Origin: Pseudomonadota bacterium
GTDB lineage: Bacteria > Pseudomonadota > Gammaproteobacteria > Steroidobacterales > Steroidobacteraceae
Length of the DNA: 64,000 nucleotides
Assembly: GCA_021851405.1 (NCBI GenBank)
Contig: JAJZDW010000004.1
Location: 62,295-126,294, forward strand
Direction of reading: 5' to 3'
The notes beneath the pieces were generated by a model. The model saw nothing but the letters and a program-made list of their open reading frames with translations. It ran no database searches and was not told where the DNA came from. This document shows, piece after piece, positions 49,936 through 59,616 of the stretch. Each line of letters opens with the position of its first letter. Positions within the stretch are counted from its first letter, which is position 1. Position numbers and translations under genes: made by a program.

Positions 49936-50631
49936 ATGGCCGCCGCCCATCCCCTCGATCGCCCGGTCTGGGCGAGTCTGGCGACTCACCATGAGCCGTT
50001 CGCCGCCGGTGGACCGCTCGCACGGCGGTACCGCGCCGAATACAACGTGTTCGCCGGTCAGGTGGACGAGTCGCCCGAAGCGCTCGCGGCACTCGCCGCG
50101 CTGATCGTTCCCGGCGAGCAGGTGTGCATCGCGCAGGCGATGCCGGTGGTGGTGCCGCCCGGACTCCAGGTGCACAAGAGCCTGCAGGGGGTGCAGCTGA
50201 CGGCGCCCCCGGCACTCGACGTGCCTGACGGGGCCGAGCCGCTGCTGGCGCTGACCGAACACGATGCGCCGGAGATGTTTGCGCTCGCCCGCCTCACCGA
50301 GCCGGGGCCGTTCGCTCCGCGGACCCACGTCCTCGGTCGCTTTATCGGCATCCGTATCGACGGGCGGCTCGCGGCCATGGCCGGGGAGCGTTTTCGTTTT
50401 CCCGGCTACACCGAGGTCAGCGCCGTCTGTACGCATCCGGATTTTCGCGGCCGAGGTTTCGCGCGCCGCCTCACCGCGGCGGTCACTGCTGCGATTCACC
50501 GCCGCGGGGAGCAGGCGTTCCTGCAGGCGTGGAAGACCAACACGCCGGCGATCACGTTGTACCAGTCGCTCGGTTTTGAGCTTCGCGCCGAGATGAATGT
50601 GCGAGTGTTGGTCCGCGCGAGGCCGGATTGA
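49936..50631 (+). CDS. GNAT family N-acetyltransferase
   Basis: EVSAVCTHPDFRGRGFARRLTAAV..AFLQAWKTNTPAITLYQSLGFELRAEM. Confidence 0.8.
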   Translation: MAAAHPLDRPVWASLATHHEPFAAGGPLARRYRAEYNVFAGQVDESPEALAALAALIVPGEQVCIAQAMPVVVPPGLQVHKSLQGVQLTAPPALDVPDGAEPLLALTEHDAPEMFALARLTEPGPFAPRTHVLGRFIGIRIDGRLAAMAGERFRFPGYTEVSAVCTHPDFRGRGFARRLTAAVTAAIHRRGEQAFLQAWKTNTPAITLYQSLGFELRAEMNVRVLVRARPD

Positions 50632-50659
50632 GTCGCGTGCCGACCGCGCAGCACTGCGT

Positions 50660-51197
50660 TCAGTCCGCGGTGCGGGTGCGCATCACCGAGATCAGCGCCG
50701 TCGCCAGGTGCGGTCCGCCGACCCAGAATCTCCAGCCGAGCACCCGCCGGTCCATGAGCGTGCCGGGCTGAGCGGCGAGGAAGCGCCGATACGCCCGGGT
50801 GCGGCCGATGTCCGCGATCAGGGCCGTGCCGCCCGGCTTCAGCGCTCGCAGACTCTCCGTCAGAGCCCGTTCGCGGTTGCCCGACGGGGCCTTCGTCGAC
50901 CACAGGTCGACGCCCACGGTCTGTCCCTGCGCCAGCCGTTGCGCCGCGGTCGCACCCCGCATCGCGCCGTCGCTCATCACCCTGCAGGGCAAGTCCGTCG
51001 AGCAGCTCGGGCCCTACCGCGAACGTGCCGCGCCGGCGGGTCCACAGGCCACTGCTGCTCACCAGCGCGAAGAGGACGGTGATCGCTTCGAGCGCGGGAG
51101 TGACCGCACGGCATGCCGTCAGCATGATCACGGTCGCGATGGCGCCGCCGAACGCAAGGGCCGCGAGGCCCCGTACAGGACGTGGGGGCATCGACAC
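50660..51197 (-). pseudogene. Decayed membrane-anchored class I SAM methyltransferase (frameshift plus internal deletion)
   Basis: N-terminal TM region and AVGPELLDGLALQGDER in one frame; AQGQTVGVDLWSTKAPSGNR..SLRALKPGGTALIADIGRTRAYRRFL in another; typical central segment absent. Confidence 0.7.
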
Positions 51198-51642
51198 CGT
51201 AGTGGCCGCGACGTGTGGGCGTCATGGGAGGGGAGGTGGCGATGCGACGGTGCGGGGGGCGATTCGAGGGGGGGCGGGCGGTGCCGGCAGGCCTTGCTCA
51301 GCCGCATGCACGGCTCGGTGGTCCCGAGCCGCACGACCGGCGTGTGAACCCGCGGTGCCGTGCGCTCGCGAGTCGACATGACTGCGCTTTCCCCCGGGCG
51401 CGATGGTCGCTGAAACACCAGCCGCCTGGCGCAGACGCTCAGGCGTGACGTCCCTTGCCGCCGGTCGGACGAGCGGATGAGAATGTCCGTGCAAAAAGCG
51501 CCGTGCCCGGCGGCGACACGGGCACGATCCGGTCAATCACCCAGAGGCAAATCATGACACGCGTCAATAATGAGGGGGCCGCCGCGCCGGTACCGGCCGT
51601 CGGCGCAGGTGGGTGGCGAGTGGTCACGGTGGGCCTCCGGTC

Positions 51643-52107
51643 ATGAGTCACCTCGAGACAGTCTCGCCGCCGCAGATCCGCACCGCCGATGTGGCCGACG
51701 CCGCGGAGCTCGCACGGCTGTCTGCGCAACTCGGTTACCCTTGTCAGCCGATCGCGATGCGTCAACGCCTCGAGCGGCTCGCCGCGCGCCCCGATCACGC
51801 CGTGTTCGTGGCGAGCGTGGAGGAGCGCGCGCCGCTCGCCGGCTGGGTGCATGTCGGGGCGGGTCTGTGGCTCGAGTCCGGCGAGTGCGCGGAGATCCTC
51901 GGGCTGGTGGTCGATGCGGCGATGCGCCGCGGTGGCCTGGGCCGCAGGCTCATCGGTGCCGCGGAGCAGTGGAGTCGCGCGGCGGGATTCGAGCGGATCG
52001 TGGTGCGCTCGAACGCGGTGCGCCCCGAGGCGCATACGTTCTACCCGTCGCTTGAGTACACCCTGGAGAAGACCCAACGGGTCTACGGCAAGGCGCTCAC
52101 GCCGTGA
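51643..52107 (+). CDS. GNAT family N-acetyltransferase
   Basis: IRTADVADAAELARLSAQLGYP..ILGLVVDAAMRRGGLGRRLIGAAEQWSR. Confidence 0.82.
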   Translation: MSHLETVSPPQIRTADVADAAELARLSAQLGYPCQPIAMRQRLERLAARPDHAVFVASVEERAPLAGWVHVGAGLWLESGECAEILGLVVDAAMRRGGLGRRLIGAAEQWSRAAGFERIVVRSNAVRPEAHTFYPSLEYTLEKTQRVYGKALTP

Positions 52108-52171
52108 ACGCCGTGGCGTGCGCCTGCGGGCGCTAGGGGAAAACCACACTTTCGGGAGCGCAGCACGGCGG

Positions 52172-52201
52172 ACTACCGTAGTGAAGTCAGGTCCTGACCT
52201 G
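52172..52201. promoter_or_regulatory. Two adjacent palindromes (ACTAC-C-GTAGT; CAGGTC-CT-GACCTG) upstream of nitroreductase gene
   Basis: Perfect arms, just 5' of ATG at 52213. Confidence 0.4.
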
Positions 52202-52212
52202 CGGGGACGCCC

Positions 52213-52908
52213 ATGCACACCAGACGACCGGCGGCGCGGCCGGCGCGTGCCGCGGCCGAGCCAGCCGCGCAGCGGCTGCCGCGCCCGCGCCGCGCGGCGC
52301 GCACTCTGCTGATCCGCGCTCTGCAGCGGCGGCAGACGACTCGCGCGTTCAGCGCTCGGAAACTCTCCGCCGAGACGCTCTCGGAGCTGCTCTGGGCCGC
52401 CTTCGGGGTGAATCGCCCGCGCGGACCTCTCGGCGGGGTCGGTCGCACGGCCGCCTCGGCGAGCAACTCCCAGGAGATCGACGTCTACGTCGCACTGGCC
52501 GACGGGACCTACCGATACGATGCGCTGGCGCATCGTCTCGAGCTCGTCGTGCCGGGGGACCTGCGGGCGCTGGCCATCGGCCGACGGCAATCCAAAACGG
52601 ACCCCGGTGCCGGTGCGCCCGTGCGGCTGATCTATGTCGCGGACCTCGACCGTTTGGTGCACACGCGCGGTGTGCAGGAGCCGGGTCTGCGCGACCCGGA
52701 CATGCAGCGCGCGTACTCCTGCGTCGACATCGGCCTGATCGCGGCCAACGTCTATCTGTTCGCCGCGGCCACGGGTCTGGGGGCCTGGTTCCACAACTGC
52801 GACCGTGAGCGCCTGGCGGCGCGTCTGGCGCTGCGAGCCGAACAGCGTGTACTGTTCGCGCAGACGGTCGGACACCCACAGCGCCGTTTCCGGGGGGGGC
52901 CTCCATGA
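52213..52908 (+). CDS. Nitroreductase family protein
   Basis: LLIRALQRRQTTRAFSARKLSAETLSELLWAAFGVNRP, CVDIGLIAANVYLFAAATGLGAWF. Confidence 0.8.
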   Translation: MHTRRPAARPARAAAEPAAQRLPRPRRAARTLLIRALQRRQTTRAFSARKLSAETLSELLWAAFGVNRPRGPLGGVGRTAASASNSQEIDVYVALADGTYRYDALAHRLELVVPGDLRALAIGRRQSKTDPGAGAPVRLIYVADLDRLVHTRGVQEPGLRDPDMQRAYSCVDIGLIAANVYLFAAATGLGAWFHNCDRERLAARLALRAEQRVLFAQTVGHPQRRFRGGPP

Positions 52909-53657
52909 AACTCGACGGCAACACCGTGCTGATCACCGGTGGCGGCAGCGGCATCGGTCTGGCGCTGGCGGCGGCGTTCCTCGAGCGCGGCAACGAGGTG
53001 ATCATCTGCGGGCGCAGCGCCGACCGGCTCGCGGCCGCCAAGCGCTGGTATCCGGCGCTGCATACCAAGAGGGCGGACCTGTCCGACCTCGCGGGCTGTC
53101 AGGAGCTGTCGCTCTGGGCGGCCGATCGCTTCGAGCGGCTGAACCTCCTGATCAACAACGCCGGCGTGCAGCGCGACATCGATTTCACGCGCGGTGCGAG
53201 TGAGTTTCTCTCCGGGGAGAACGAGCTGCGCATCGATCTGGAGGCCCCGATCTTGCTCTCGGGCCTGATGGTGCCGCTGCTCGCCGGGAAGCGGCCTGCC
53301 GCCATCATCAACGTCACCTCAGGGCTGGGGTTCGTGCCCTCGGCGCGCACCCCCGTGTACAGCGCCGCGAAGGCCGGCCTGCACGCCTTCAGCATGGCGC
53401 TGCGTCACCAGCTGATGCCGCTCGGCATCCAGGTATTCGAGGTGGTGCCGCCGGCGATCAATACCGGGCTGAACCCGCAGGGCCGCGCGCGCCGGCCGCA
53501 GCTGAAGATTGACCTCGAGCCGGCCGAGTTCGCGGCCGTGGTCATGGCCGACCTCGAGAGCGACGTCGCGGAGATCGGCTATGGGTTCAGTGCCGATGCC
53601 CTGCGTGCCTCGCGGGCCGAGATCGATCGGCGCTTCGTCCAGCTGAACGCACCCTGA
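52905..53657 (+). CDS. Short-chain dehydrogenase/reductase (DltE-like)
   Basis: NTVLITGGGSGIGLALAAAFLERGNEVIICGR, NNAGVQ, YSAAKAGLHAFSMALRHQL. Confidence 0.88.
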   Translation: MKLDGNTVLITGGGSGIGLALAAAFLERGNEVIICGRSADRLAAAKRWYPALHTKRADLSDLAGCQELSLWAADRFERLNLLINNAGVQRDIDFTRGASEFLSGENELRIDLEAPILLSGLMVPLLAGKRPAAIINVTSGLGFVPSARTPVYSAAKAGLHAFSMALRHQLMPLGIQVFEVVPPAINTGLNPQGRARRPQLKIDLEPAEFAAVVMADLESDVAEIGYGFSADALRASRAEIDRRFVQLNAP

Positions 53658-53712
53658 GGAGAGGCGGCAGCGGTCTGGTTGCTGGCCGGCAGGGCGGGGG
53701 GATAATGCACCC

Positions 53713-55020
53713 ATGAGAGCCTGGCTGATCGTACTGACGGCGCTGCTGGCGGGGGCGCTCGCGGCGCGGGCGCGCGGCGCCGCACCCGCGCCGCCCGTGC
53801 CCCCGGCGATCGGGCTCGAGCTGCAGGGTGCGATCGGGCCGGCCACGGCGCACTACATCGTGCAGGGATTGCATACGGCCGCCGCGCGCGACGCCCCGTT
53901 CGTCATCCTGCGCATCGACACGCCGGGCGGCCTGGAGACCTCGATGCGGGAGATCATCGCGGCCATCCTGGCCGCACCCCTGCCGGTGATCGGCTATGTC
54001 GCGCCCGCCGGCGCCCGCGCCGCGAGCGCCGGGACCTACATCTTGTACGCCTGTTCGATCGCGGCCATGGCCCCGGCCACCCACCTCGGGGCCGCCACCC
54101 CGGTGTCGCTCGGCGGCGGGACGCCGACGCCGGCCCGCATGAGCGCCGAGCAGCGCAAGATCCTCAATGATTCCATCGCCTACATCCGCTCGCTCGCCGA
54201 GCTGCGCGGGCGTAACGTCACGTGGGCCGAGCAGGCGGTGCGCGGGGCGGCGAGCCTGCCGGCCGAGGATGCGCTGCGCCGGCACGTGATCGACCTCATC
54301 GCCCCCAGTCTCCCGAATCTGCTCACGCAGCTCGAGGGCCGCGCCGTCGAACTGCACGGCCGCACCGTCCACTTGGCGAACGCCGGGGCCGAGGTGGTGT
54401 GGCGGGCGCCGGGCTGGCGCACCCGGGTGCTCGCGGCCATCACCAACCCGATGATCGCCTACGGGTTGCTGCTGATCGGGCTGTGGGGGTTGATCTTCGA
54501 GGGCTTCCATCCGGGCGGCGTGCTGCCGGGGGTGGTGGGCGTGGTGGCGCTGCTGGTGGCGCTGTTCGCCTTCCAGATGTTGCCGACGGATTTCGCCGGT
54601 TTGGCGCTGATCGGCGTCGGATCGGCCCTGATGGCCGCGGAATTCTTCTTTCCCACCTACGGTTCGCTCGGCATCGGCGGATTGATCGCCTTCGTCATCG
54701 GATCGCTCGTGCTGTTCGACTCCGGAGTCCCGGGCATGGACATCAGCCGTGCCGTGATCGGCGCGCTCGCCACCGTCGGCGGCGGGGTCATCCTCGGGAT
54801 CGTGTATCTTGGCACCCGTGCACAGCGGCGTCCGCCCGCCGCGGGCGTGCAGGCCATGGTGGGCCAGATCGTGGAGGCGCAAGAGGACCTCGCGGCGCAC
54901 GGCCGGGTCCGCTACGGCGGGGAGGTCTGGAACGCGTTTTCCCTCTCGCCCCTGAAGCGCGGTGAGCGGGCGCGGATCGTGAAGGTCGAAGGGCTGCAGT
55001 TGTGGGTCGAGCCGCTCTGA
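53713..55020 (+). CDS. NfeD family protein (ClpP-class membrane serine protease)
   Basis: ILRIDTPGGLETSMREIIAAILAAPLPVIGYVAPAGARAASAGTYILYA; C-terminal NfeD domain. Confidence 0.88.
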   Translation: MRAWLIVLTALLAGALAARARGAAPAPPVPPAIGLELQGAIGPATAHYIVQGLHTAAARDAPFVILRIDTPGGLETSMREIIAAILAAPLPVIGYVAPAGARAASAGTYILYACSIAAMAPATHLGAATPVSLGGGTPTPARMSAEQRKILNDSIAYIRSLAELRGRNVTWAEQAVRGAASLPAEDALRRHVIDLIAPSLPNLLTQLEGRAVELHGRTVHLANAGAEVVWRAPGWRTRVLAAITNPMIAYGLLLIGLWGLIFEGFHPGGVLPGVVGVVALLVALFAFQMLPTDFAGLALIGVGSALMAAEFFFPTYGSLGIGGLIAFVIGSLVLFDSGVPGMDISRAVIGALATVGGGVILGIVYLGTRAQRRPPAAGVQAMVGQIVEAQEDLAAHGRVRYGGEVWNAFSLSPLKRGERARIVKVEGLQLWVEPL

Positions 55021-55048
55021 TGCACGGGCGCCCGGCGCGGAGGTTCAC

Positions 55049-55810
55049 ATGTCGTATTTTCTGATCGTCGTGATCGTGCTGGTCGCGCTGCTGGTGATCA
55101 GCTCCGTGCGGGTGCTGAACGAATACGAGCGGGCGGTCATGTTTACGCTCGGGCGTTTCACCGGCATCCGCGGCCCCGGCCTGATCCTGCTCTGGCCGGT
55201 GATTCAGCGCATGAACAAGGTGGACCTGCGCGTCATCGTGCTGAACGTGCCGAAGCAGGACATCATCACGCGCGACAATGTCTCGGTGAAGGTGAACGCG
55301 GTCGTCTACTTCCGCATCGTCGATCCGAGCAAGGCCATCATCCAGGTGGCCAACGCCTGGGAGGCGACCAGCCAGGTGGCGCAGACCACGCTGCGCTCGG
55401 TCCTCGGGCAGCACGAGATGGACGATCTGCTCTCCCAGCGCGACAAGCTCAACGCCGATATCCAGAGGATTCTCGACGAGAACACCGAGGCGTGGGGCAT
55501 CAAGGTGGCCAATGTCGAGCTGAAGGACGTCGATCTCGATGAGACCATGGTGCGGGCTATGGCGCGCCAGGCCGAGGCCGAGCGCAACCGGCGCGCCAAG
55601 GTCATCAATGCCGAAGGTGAGCGCCAGGCGGCACAGACTCTGGTCGAGGCCGCTCGGGCGCTCGCGCAACAACCGAGCGCGATGCAGCTGCGTTACCTGC
55701 AGACCCTGGCCGACATCGCGCACGACAAGTCGCAGCTCATCATCTTTCCGCTGCCGCTCGATCTGATCGGGCCGTTGTTGAACCGCGGCAGCACGCCGCC
55801 GACGAGCTGA
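55049..55810 (+). CDS. Slipin (stomatin/SPFH) family protein
   Basis: VLNEYERAVMFTLGRFTGIRGPGLILLWPVIQRMNKVDLR, DNVSVKVNAVVYFRI. Confidence 0.9.
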   Translation: MSYFLIVVIVLVALLVISSVRVLNEYERAVMFTLGRFTGIRGPGLILLWPVIQRMNKVDLRVIVLNVPKQDIITRDNVSVKVNAVVYFRIVDPSKAIIQVANAWEATSQVAQTTLRSVLGQHEMDDLLSQRDKLNADIQRILDENTEAWGIKVANVELKDVDLDETMVRAMARQAEAERNRRAKVINAEGERQAAQTLVEAARALAQQPSAMQLRYLQTLADIAHDKSQLIIFPLPLDLIGPLLNRGSTPPTS

Positions 55811-55816
55811 GGCGCG

Positions 55817-56236
55817 ATGCGCCAGGAGTCCTCGCTCGGGCGTCTGCCGGTGGTGGCGGGCGCGGCGCTGCTTGCCCTTGCGACGCTCGCCGGGGCCGTC
55901 GGCGCGCATGCGCTGCCGCACGATTGGACTGCGCAGCAGGGGCACATTTTCAACATCGCGGTGCGCTACCAATTCTTCCAATCACTCGGACTGCTCGCGA
56001 TGGGGGTGTGGCTCGGCACGCGCAATCTCGAGACGCTGGCGAACCCGCAGCGTCTCAGGGTGCAGCGCTGCGCGAGCGTCGCGCGCACGCTGCTCGCCGG
56101 CATCGTGCTGTTCTCCGGCAGCCTCTACGCACTGGCGCTGCACGCGCCGCGCTGGGTCGGTCTGTTCACGCCCATCGGCGGTGCACTCATGATCGTCGCC
56201 TGGGGGGTGTTCGCCGTGGAAGCCTGGCGCAGCTGA
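55817..56236 (+). CDS. DUF423 membrane protein
   Basis: LATLAGAVGAHALPHDW..FNIAVRYQFFQSLGLLAMG, LFTPIGGALMIVAW. Confidence 0.82.
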   Translation: MRQESSLGRLPVVAGAALLALATLAGAVGAHALPHDWTAQQGHIFNIAVRYQFFQSLGLLAMGVWLGTRNLETLANPQRLRVQRCASVARTLLAGIVLFSGSLYALALHAPRWVGLFTPIGGALMIVAWGVFAVEAWRS

Positions 56237-58768
56237 TTGCCCGCCGCGGTGCACGAGTCGGGTCTGCCCATTGATGCGGCGCTGCCGGCGCTGCGCACCG
56301 AGCTGGCCGCCCACGGCGCGGTCGTGCTCACCGCGCCGCCCGGTGCCGGCAAGAGCACGGTGGTGCCGCTGGTGCTGCTCGGGGAGCCCTGGGCCCGGGG
56401 CAAACGCCTGCTGATGCTCGAGCCGCGGCGGCTCGCGGCGCGCGCGGTCGCCGAGCGCATGGCGCGTACGCTCGGGGAGTCGGTCGGACGCACGGTCGGT
56501 TACCGCATGCGGCGCGACACGCGCGTCTCGAAGGAGACCCGCCTGGAGGTGCTCACCGAAGGGGTGTTGGTGCGGATGCTGCAGAGCGATCCGGCGCTCG
56601 AGGGTGTTGCGGCGGTGCTGTTCGATGAGTTTCACGAGCGCAGCCTGCAGGCCGATCTGGCCCTCGCGCTCGCGCTCGATGCGCGCGAGACGCTCGGCGC
56701 GCCGGTGAAGTTCCTGATCATGTCCGCCACGCTCGAGGCCGAGGGCATCGCCCGGCTCCTCGGCGGAGCGCCCGTGGTGCGCGCCGCCGGCCGCTCATTC
56801 CCGGTGCAGACGCGCTACGCGGGTACGGGTGCACCACCGCTGCCGGAGGCGCTCGCCCGCGGCACGGCGAGCCCCGAACAGAGTGTCGCTCGCCTGGTGC
56901 TGCGCGCACTCGGGGAAACGCACGGTGATGTGCTGGTGTTCCTGCCCGGGGCGCGGGAGATCCGCCGTGTGGCGCAGCTGCTGCAGAGCGACGGTGCCGA
57001 GGCGCGCATCCTGCCGCTGTACGGGGAGCTGTCCGCCGCGGCGCAGGATGCGGCGCTCACACCGCTCGCCGGCGTCCGTCGCGTCGTGCTCGCCACCAAC
57101 ATCGCCGAGACCAGTCTGACGCTCGAGGGGGTGCGGGTGGTGGTTGATTCCGGGCTGGTGCGCCGCCTGCGCTTCGATCCCAACACGGGGATGAGCCGCC
57201 TCGAGCTCGAGCGGATCTCGCGGGCCTCGGCCGAGCAGCGTCAGGGCCGTGCCGGACGACTCGAGGCCGGCGTGTGCTATCGGCTCTGGAGCGAGGCGGC
57301 CCACCGCTCGCTCGCGCCATTCACGCCGGCGGAGATCCTGGAGGCGGACCTTGCTGCGCTCGCGCTCGAGCTTGCCCAGTGGGGGGCGCGCGATGCGACC
57401 GCCTTGCCCTGGCTCGATCCGCCGCCGGCGGGGCTGTTGCAGAGCGCCCGCGATCTGCTCGCGCGGCTCGGCGCGCTCGATGCGCTCGGGCGTATCACCG
57501 AGCACGGCCGAGCGATGGCGCGCCTCGCCGTGCATCCGCGACTTGCGCATATGCTGCTCTGCGCCCGCGAGCTCGGCGCCGTGGCGCTCGCGGCAGATCT
57601 GGCGGCGCTGCTGGCCGAACGCGATCTGGTGCGCAGTGGCGGCCGGGACGCCGATCTGCGCACGCGCCTGGAAATCCTGCGCGGTGAGGCGCCGCTCGGG
57701 GAGACGGACCGGGCCGCGCTGACGGCGGTTCGGGCGCAGGCGCGAGAGTTCATCCGACAGCTCGGCGGGGCGGCGCAGGCTGGCCCGTACGCGCGGTCCG
57801 CCGGGGTGCTGCTCGCGCTCGCCTTTCCGGACCGCATCGGCGTGCTGCGCGCCGGCGGTGAGGGGCGATTCATGCTCGCCAACGGTCGCGGCGCACACTT
57901 CGCCGAGGCGCAGAGCCTCGCCCGCCAGCCGCTCATCGTCGCGGTGCATCTGGATGACCGCGAGCGTGATGCGCGCATCCTGCTCGCCGCGCCGCTCGAG
58001 CGCGAGGCACTCGAGGCGGTGATCCCCGGGGCGCTCCAGTGGCGCGAGACGGTTGAGTGGAACCGGCGCGAGCAGGCCGTGGTGGCGCGACGCGAGCTGC
58101 GCCTCGATCAGGTGCTGCTCGAGGCGCACCCGCTTGCGGCGGTGCCGGCCGAGCGAGCCCGCGAGGCGCTGCTCGCGGGCGTGCGCGATCTGGGCATCGG
58201 CGTGCTGCCCTGGGAGCGTGAGCTGCGCGAGCTGCAGGCGCGAGTCGCGCTGGTGCGCGGCCTCGGCGGGCCGTACACCGAGTGGCCCGACCTCGAGGAC
58301 GCGGCGCTCGCCGAATCGCTCGAGGACTGGCTGGCCCCCTGGCTCGAGGGCGTGACCCGCCGCGAGCACCTGGCGCGCCTGCCGCTGGCCGAGGCGCTGC
58401 GTGCCCGGATGGGGTGGCAGCGCCTGCGCGAGCTCGATGCGCTCGCCCCGACGCACCTCACCGTGCCGAGCGGCGCGCAGATCCGCATCGATTATCTCGA
58501 TGCGAGCGCGCCGGTCGTGGCCGTGCGCCTGCAGGAGGTGTTCGGGCTGGCCGAGACGCCCCGCCTCGTGGGCGGGCGCGTGCCGGTGACCTTCAAACTG
58601 CTCTCCCCGGCGCACCGGCCGGTGCAGGTGACGCGCGACTTGGGCAGCTTCTGGCGCCGCGGGTACGCCGAGGTGCGCAAGGATCTGCGCGGCCGCTACC
58701 CGAAGCATCACTGGCCGGAGGATCCGCTCACGGCCGAAGCGGTGCGAGGCGTGCGGCGGCGGCCCTGA
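56237..58768 (+). CDS. hrpB: ATP-dependent helicase HrpB
   Basis: LTAPPGAGKSTVVPLVLL, LFDEFHERSLQADLALAL, QRQGRAGRLEAGVCYRLWSE; C-terminal HrpB domain. Confidence 0.92.
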   Translation: MPAAVHESGLPIDAALPALRTELAAHGAVVLTAPPGAGKSTVVPLVLLGEPWARGKRLLMLEPRRLAARAVAERMARTLGESVGRTVGYRMRRDTRVSKETRLEVLTEGVLVRMLQSDPALEGVAAVLFDEFHERSLQADLALALALDARETLGAPVKFLIMSATLEAEGIARLLGGAPVVRAAGRSFPVQTRYAGTGAPPLPEALARGTASPEQSVARLVLRALGETHGDVLVFLPGAREIRRVAQLLQSDGAEARILPLYGELSAAAQDAALTPLAGVRRVVLATNIAETSLTLEGVRVVVDSGLVRRLRFDPNTGMSRLELERISRASAEQRQGRAGRLEAGVCYRLWSEAAHRSLAPFTPAEILEADLAALALELAQWGARDATALPWLDPPPAGLLQSARDLLARLGALDALGRITEHGRAMARLAVHPRLAHMLLCARELGAVALAADLAALLAERDLVRSGGRDADLRTRLEILRGEAPLGETDRAALTAVRAQAREFIRQLGGAAQAGPYARSAGVLLALAFPDRIGVLRAGGEGRFMLANGRGAHFAEAQSLARQPLIVAVHLDDRERDARILLAAPLEREALEAVIPGALQWRETVEWNRREQAVVARRELRLDQVLLEAHPLAAVPAERAREALLAGVRDLGIGVLPWERELRELQARVALVRGLGGPYTEWPDLEDAALAESLEDWLAPWLEGVTRREHLARLPLAEALRARMGWQRLRELDALAPTHLTVPSGAQIRIDYLDASAPVVAVRLQEVFGLAETPRLVGGRVPVTFKLLSPAHRPVQVTRDLGSFWRRGYAEVRKDLRGRYPKHHWPEDPLTAEAVRGVRRRP

Positions 58769-58824
58769 GCCGGTACACTTCACGCCCAACATCACCCCAG
58801 CCGCGCACCGCTCAGCAGGGAGAC

Positions 58825-59577
58825 ATGACGACACAGAGAGCCGAGGCTGCCGCCGCGCCGGCCATCGACATCCGTTTCGGACAGATGGGTCTGATCCAGG
58901 TGCTCATCTGGACGACCGATCCGGGCGCCATCCTCGATGAGCTCACGGGGCGGGTGGCCACGGCGCCGAAGTTCTTCCAGCGCACCGCGGTGGCGTTGGA
59001 CGTGGGACCGCTCGGTCGCGAGCCGTCGGCCGAGGAGATGCGTGGGGTGCTGGAGGCGGTGCGCCGGGCCGGGATGTGTCCGGTCGGGCTCGCCAGCGGC
59101 CCGGCGGCGGCGCAGGCGTTGAGCCAGCCGCTCGATCTGCCGCTGCTGCCCCCGTTCCGCGAGTTCCATCCGCCGGCCGAGGCGCTCGGGCGCGCGGGCG
59201 CGCGGCGCGTCGAGGCGGTGCCGGCGGAACTCGAGCCGGAGGGCGCCGCGGCGCAGGTGCACACGCACCCGGTGCGCTCCGGCCAGCGCACCTATGCGCG
59301 CGGGCGCGATCTGGTCGTCACGGCCATGGTCGGCGCCGGCGCGGAAGTGATTGCCGACGGTTGCGTGCATGTGTACGGCGCGCTGCGCGGACGCGCAGTG
59401 GCCGGTGCGCGCGGCGACGCGGCGGCGCGAGTGTTTTGCCAGGAATTTCACGCGGAGCTGGTGTCGATCGCCGGTGTGTTCCGCGTCTTCGAGACGTTGC
59501 CGCCGGAGCTCGCGGGCCAACCCGTGCAGGCGTGGCTGGATGGCGACGTCTTGCGTTTCGAGCGCCTGGGCGTTTGA
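58825..59577 (+). CDS. minC: Septum site-determining protein MinC
   Basis: RSGQRTYARGRDLVVTAMVGAGAEVIADGCVHVYGALRGRAVAGARGD; followed by minD and minE. Confidence 0.93.
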   Translation: MTTQRAEAAAAPAIDIRFGQMGLIQVLIWTTDPGAILDELTGRVATAPKFFQRTAVALDVGPLGREPSAEEMRGVLEAVRRAGMCPVGLASGPAAAQALSQPLDLPLLPPFREFHPPAEALGRAGARRVEAVPAELEPEGAAAQVHTHPVRSGQRTYARGRDLVVTAMVGAGAEVIADGCVHVYGALRGRAVAGARGDAAARVFCQEFHAELVSIAGVFRVFETLPPELAGQPVQAWLDGDVLRFERLGV

Positions 59578-59616
59578 GTATGCCCGGGGCAGTGAACCTC
59601 ATTCTAGGAGCGACCT

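Noticed and set aside
47661-49937. 758-aa minus-strand ORF antisense to ygiQ
   Set aside because: Opposite strand of well-conserved YgiQ; no motif support.
51290-51370. Minus-strand sequence GTGCGGCTCGGGACCACCGAGCCGTGCATGCGG resembling a group II intron hairpin
   Set aside because: Only a short hairpin similarity; no reverse transcriptase ORF, no domain V and no intron boundaries could be identified.
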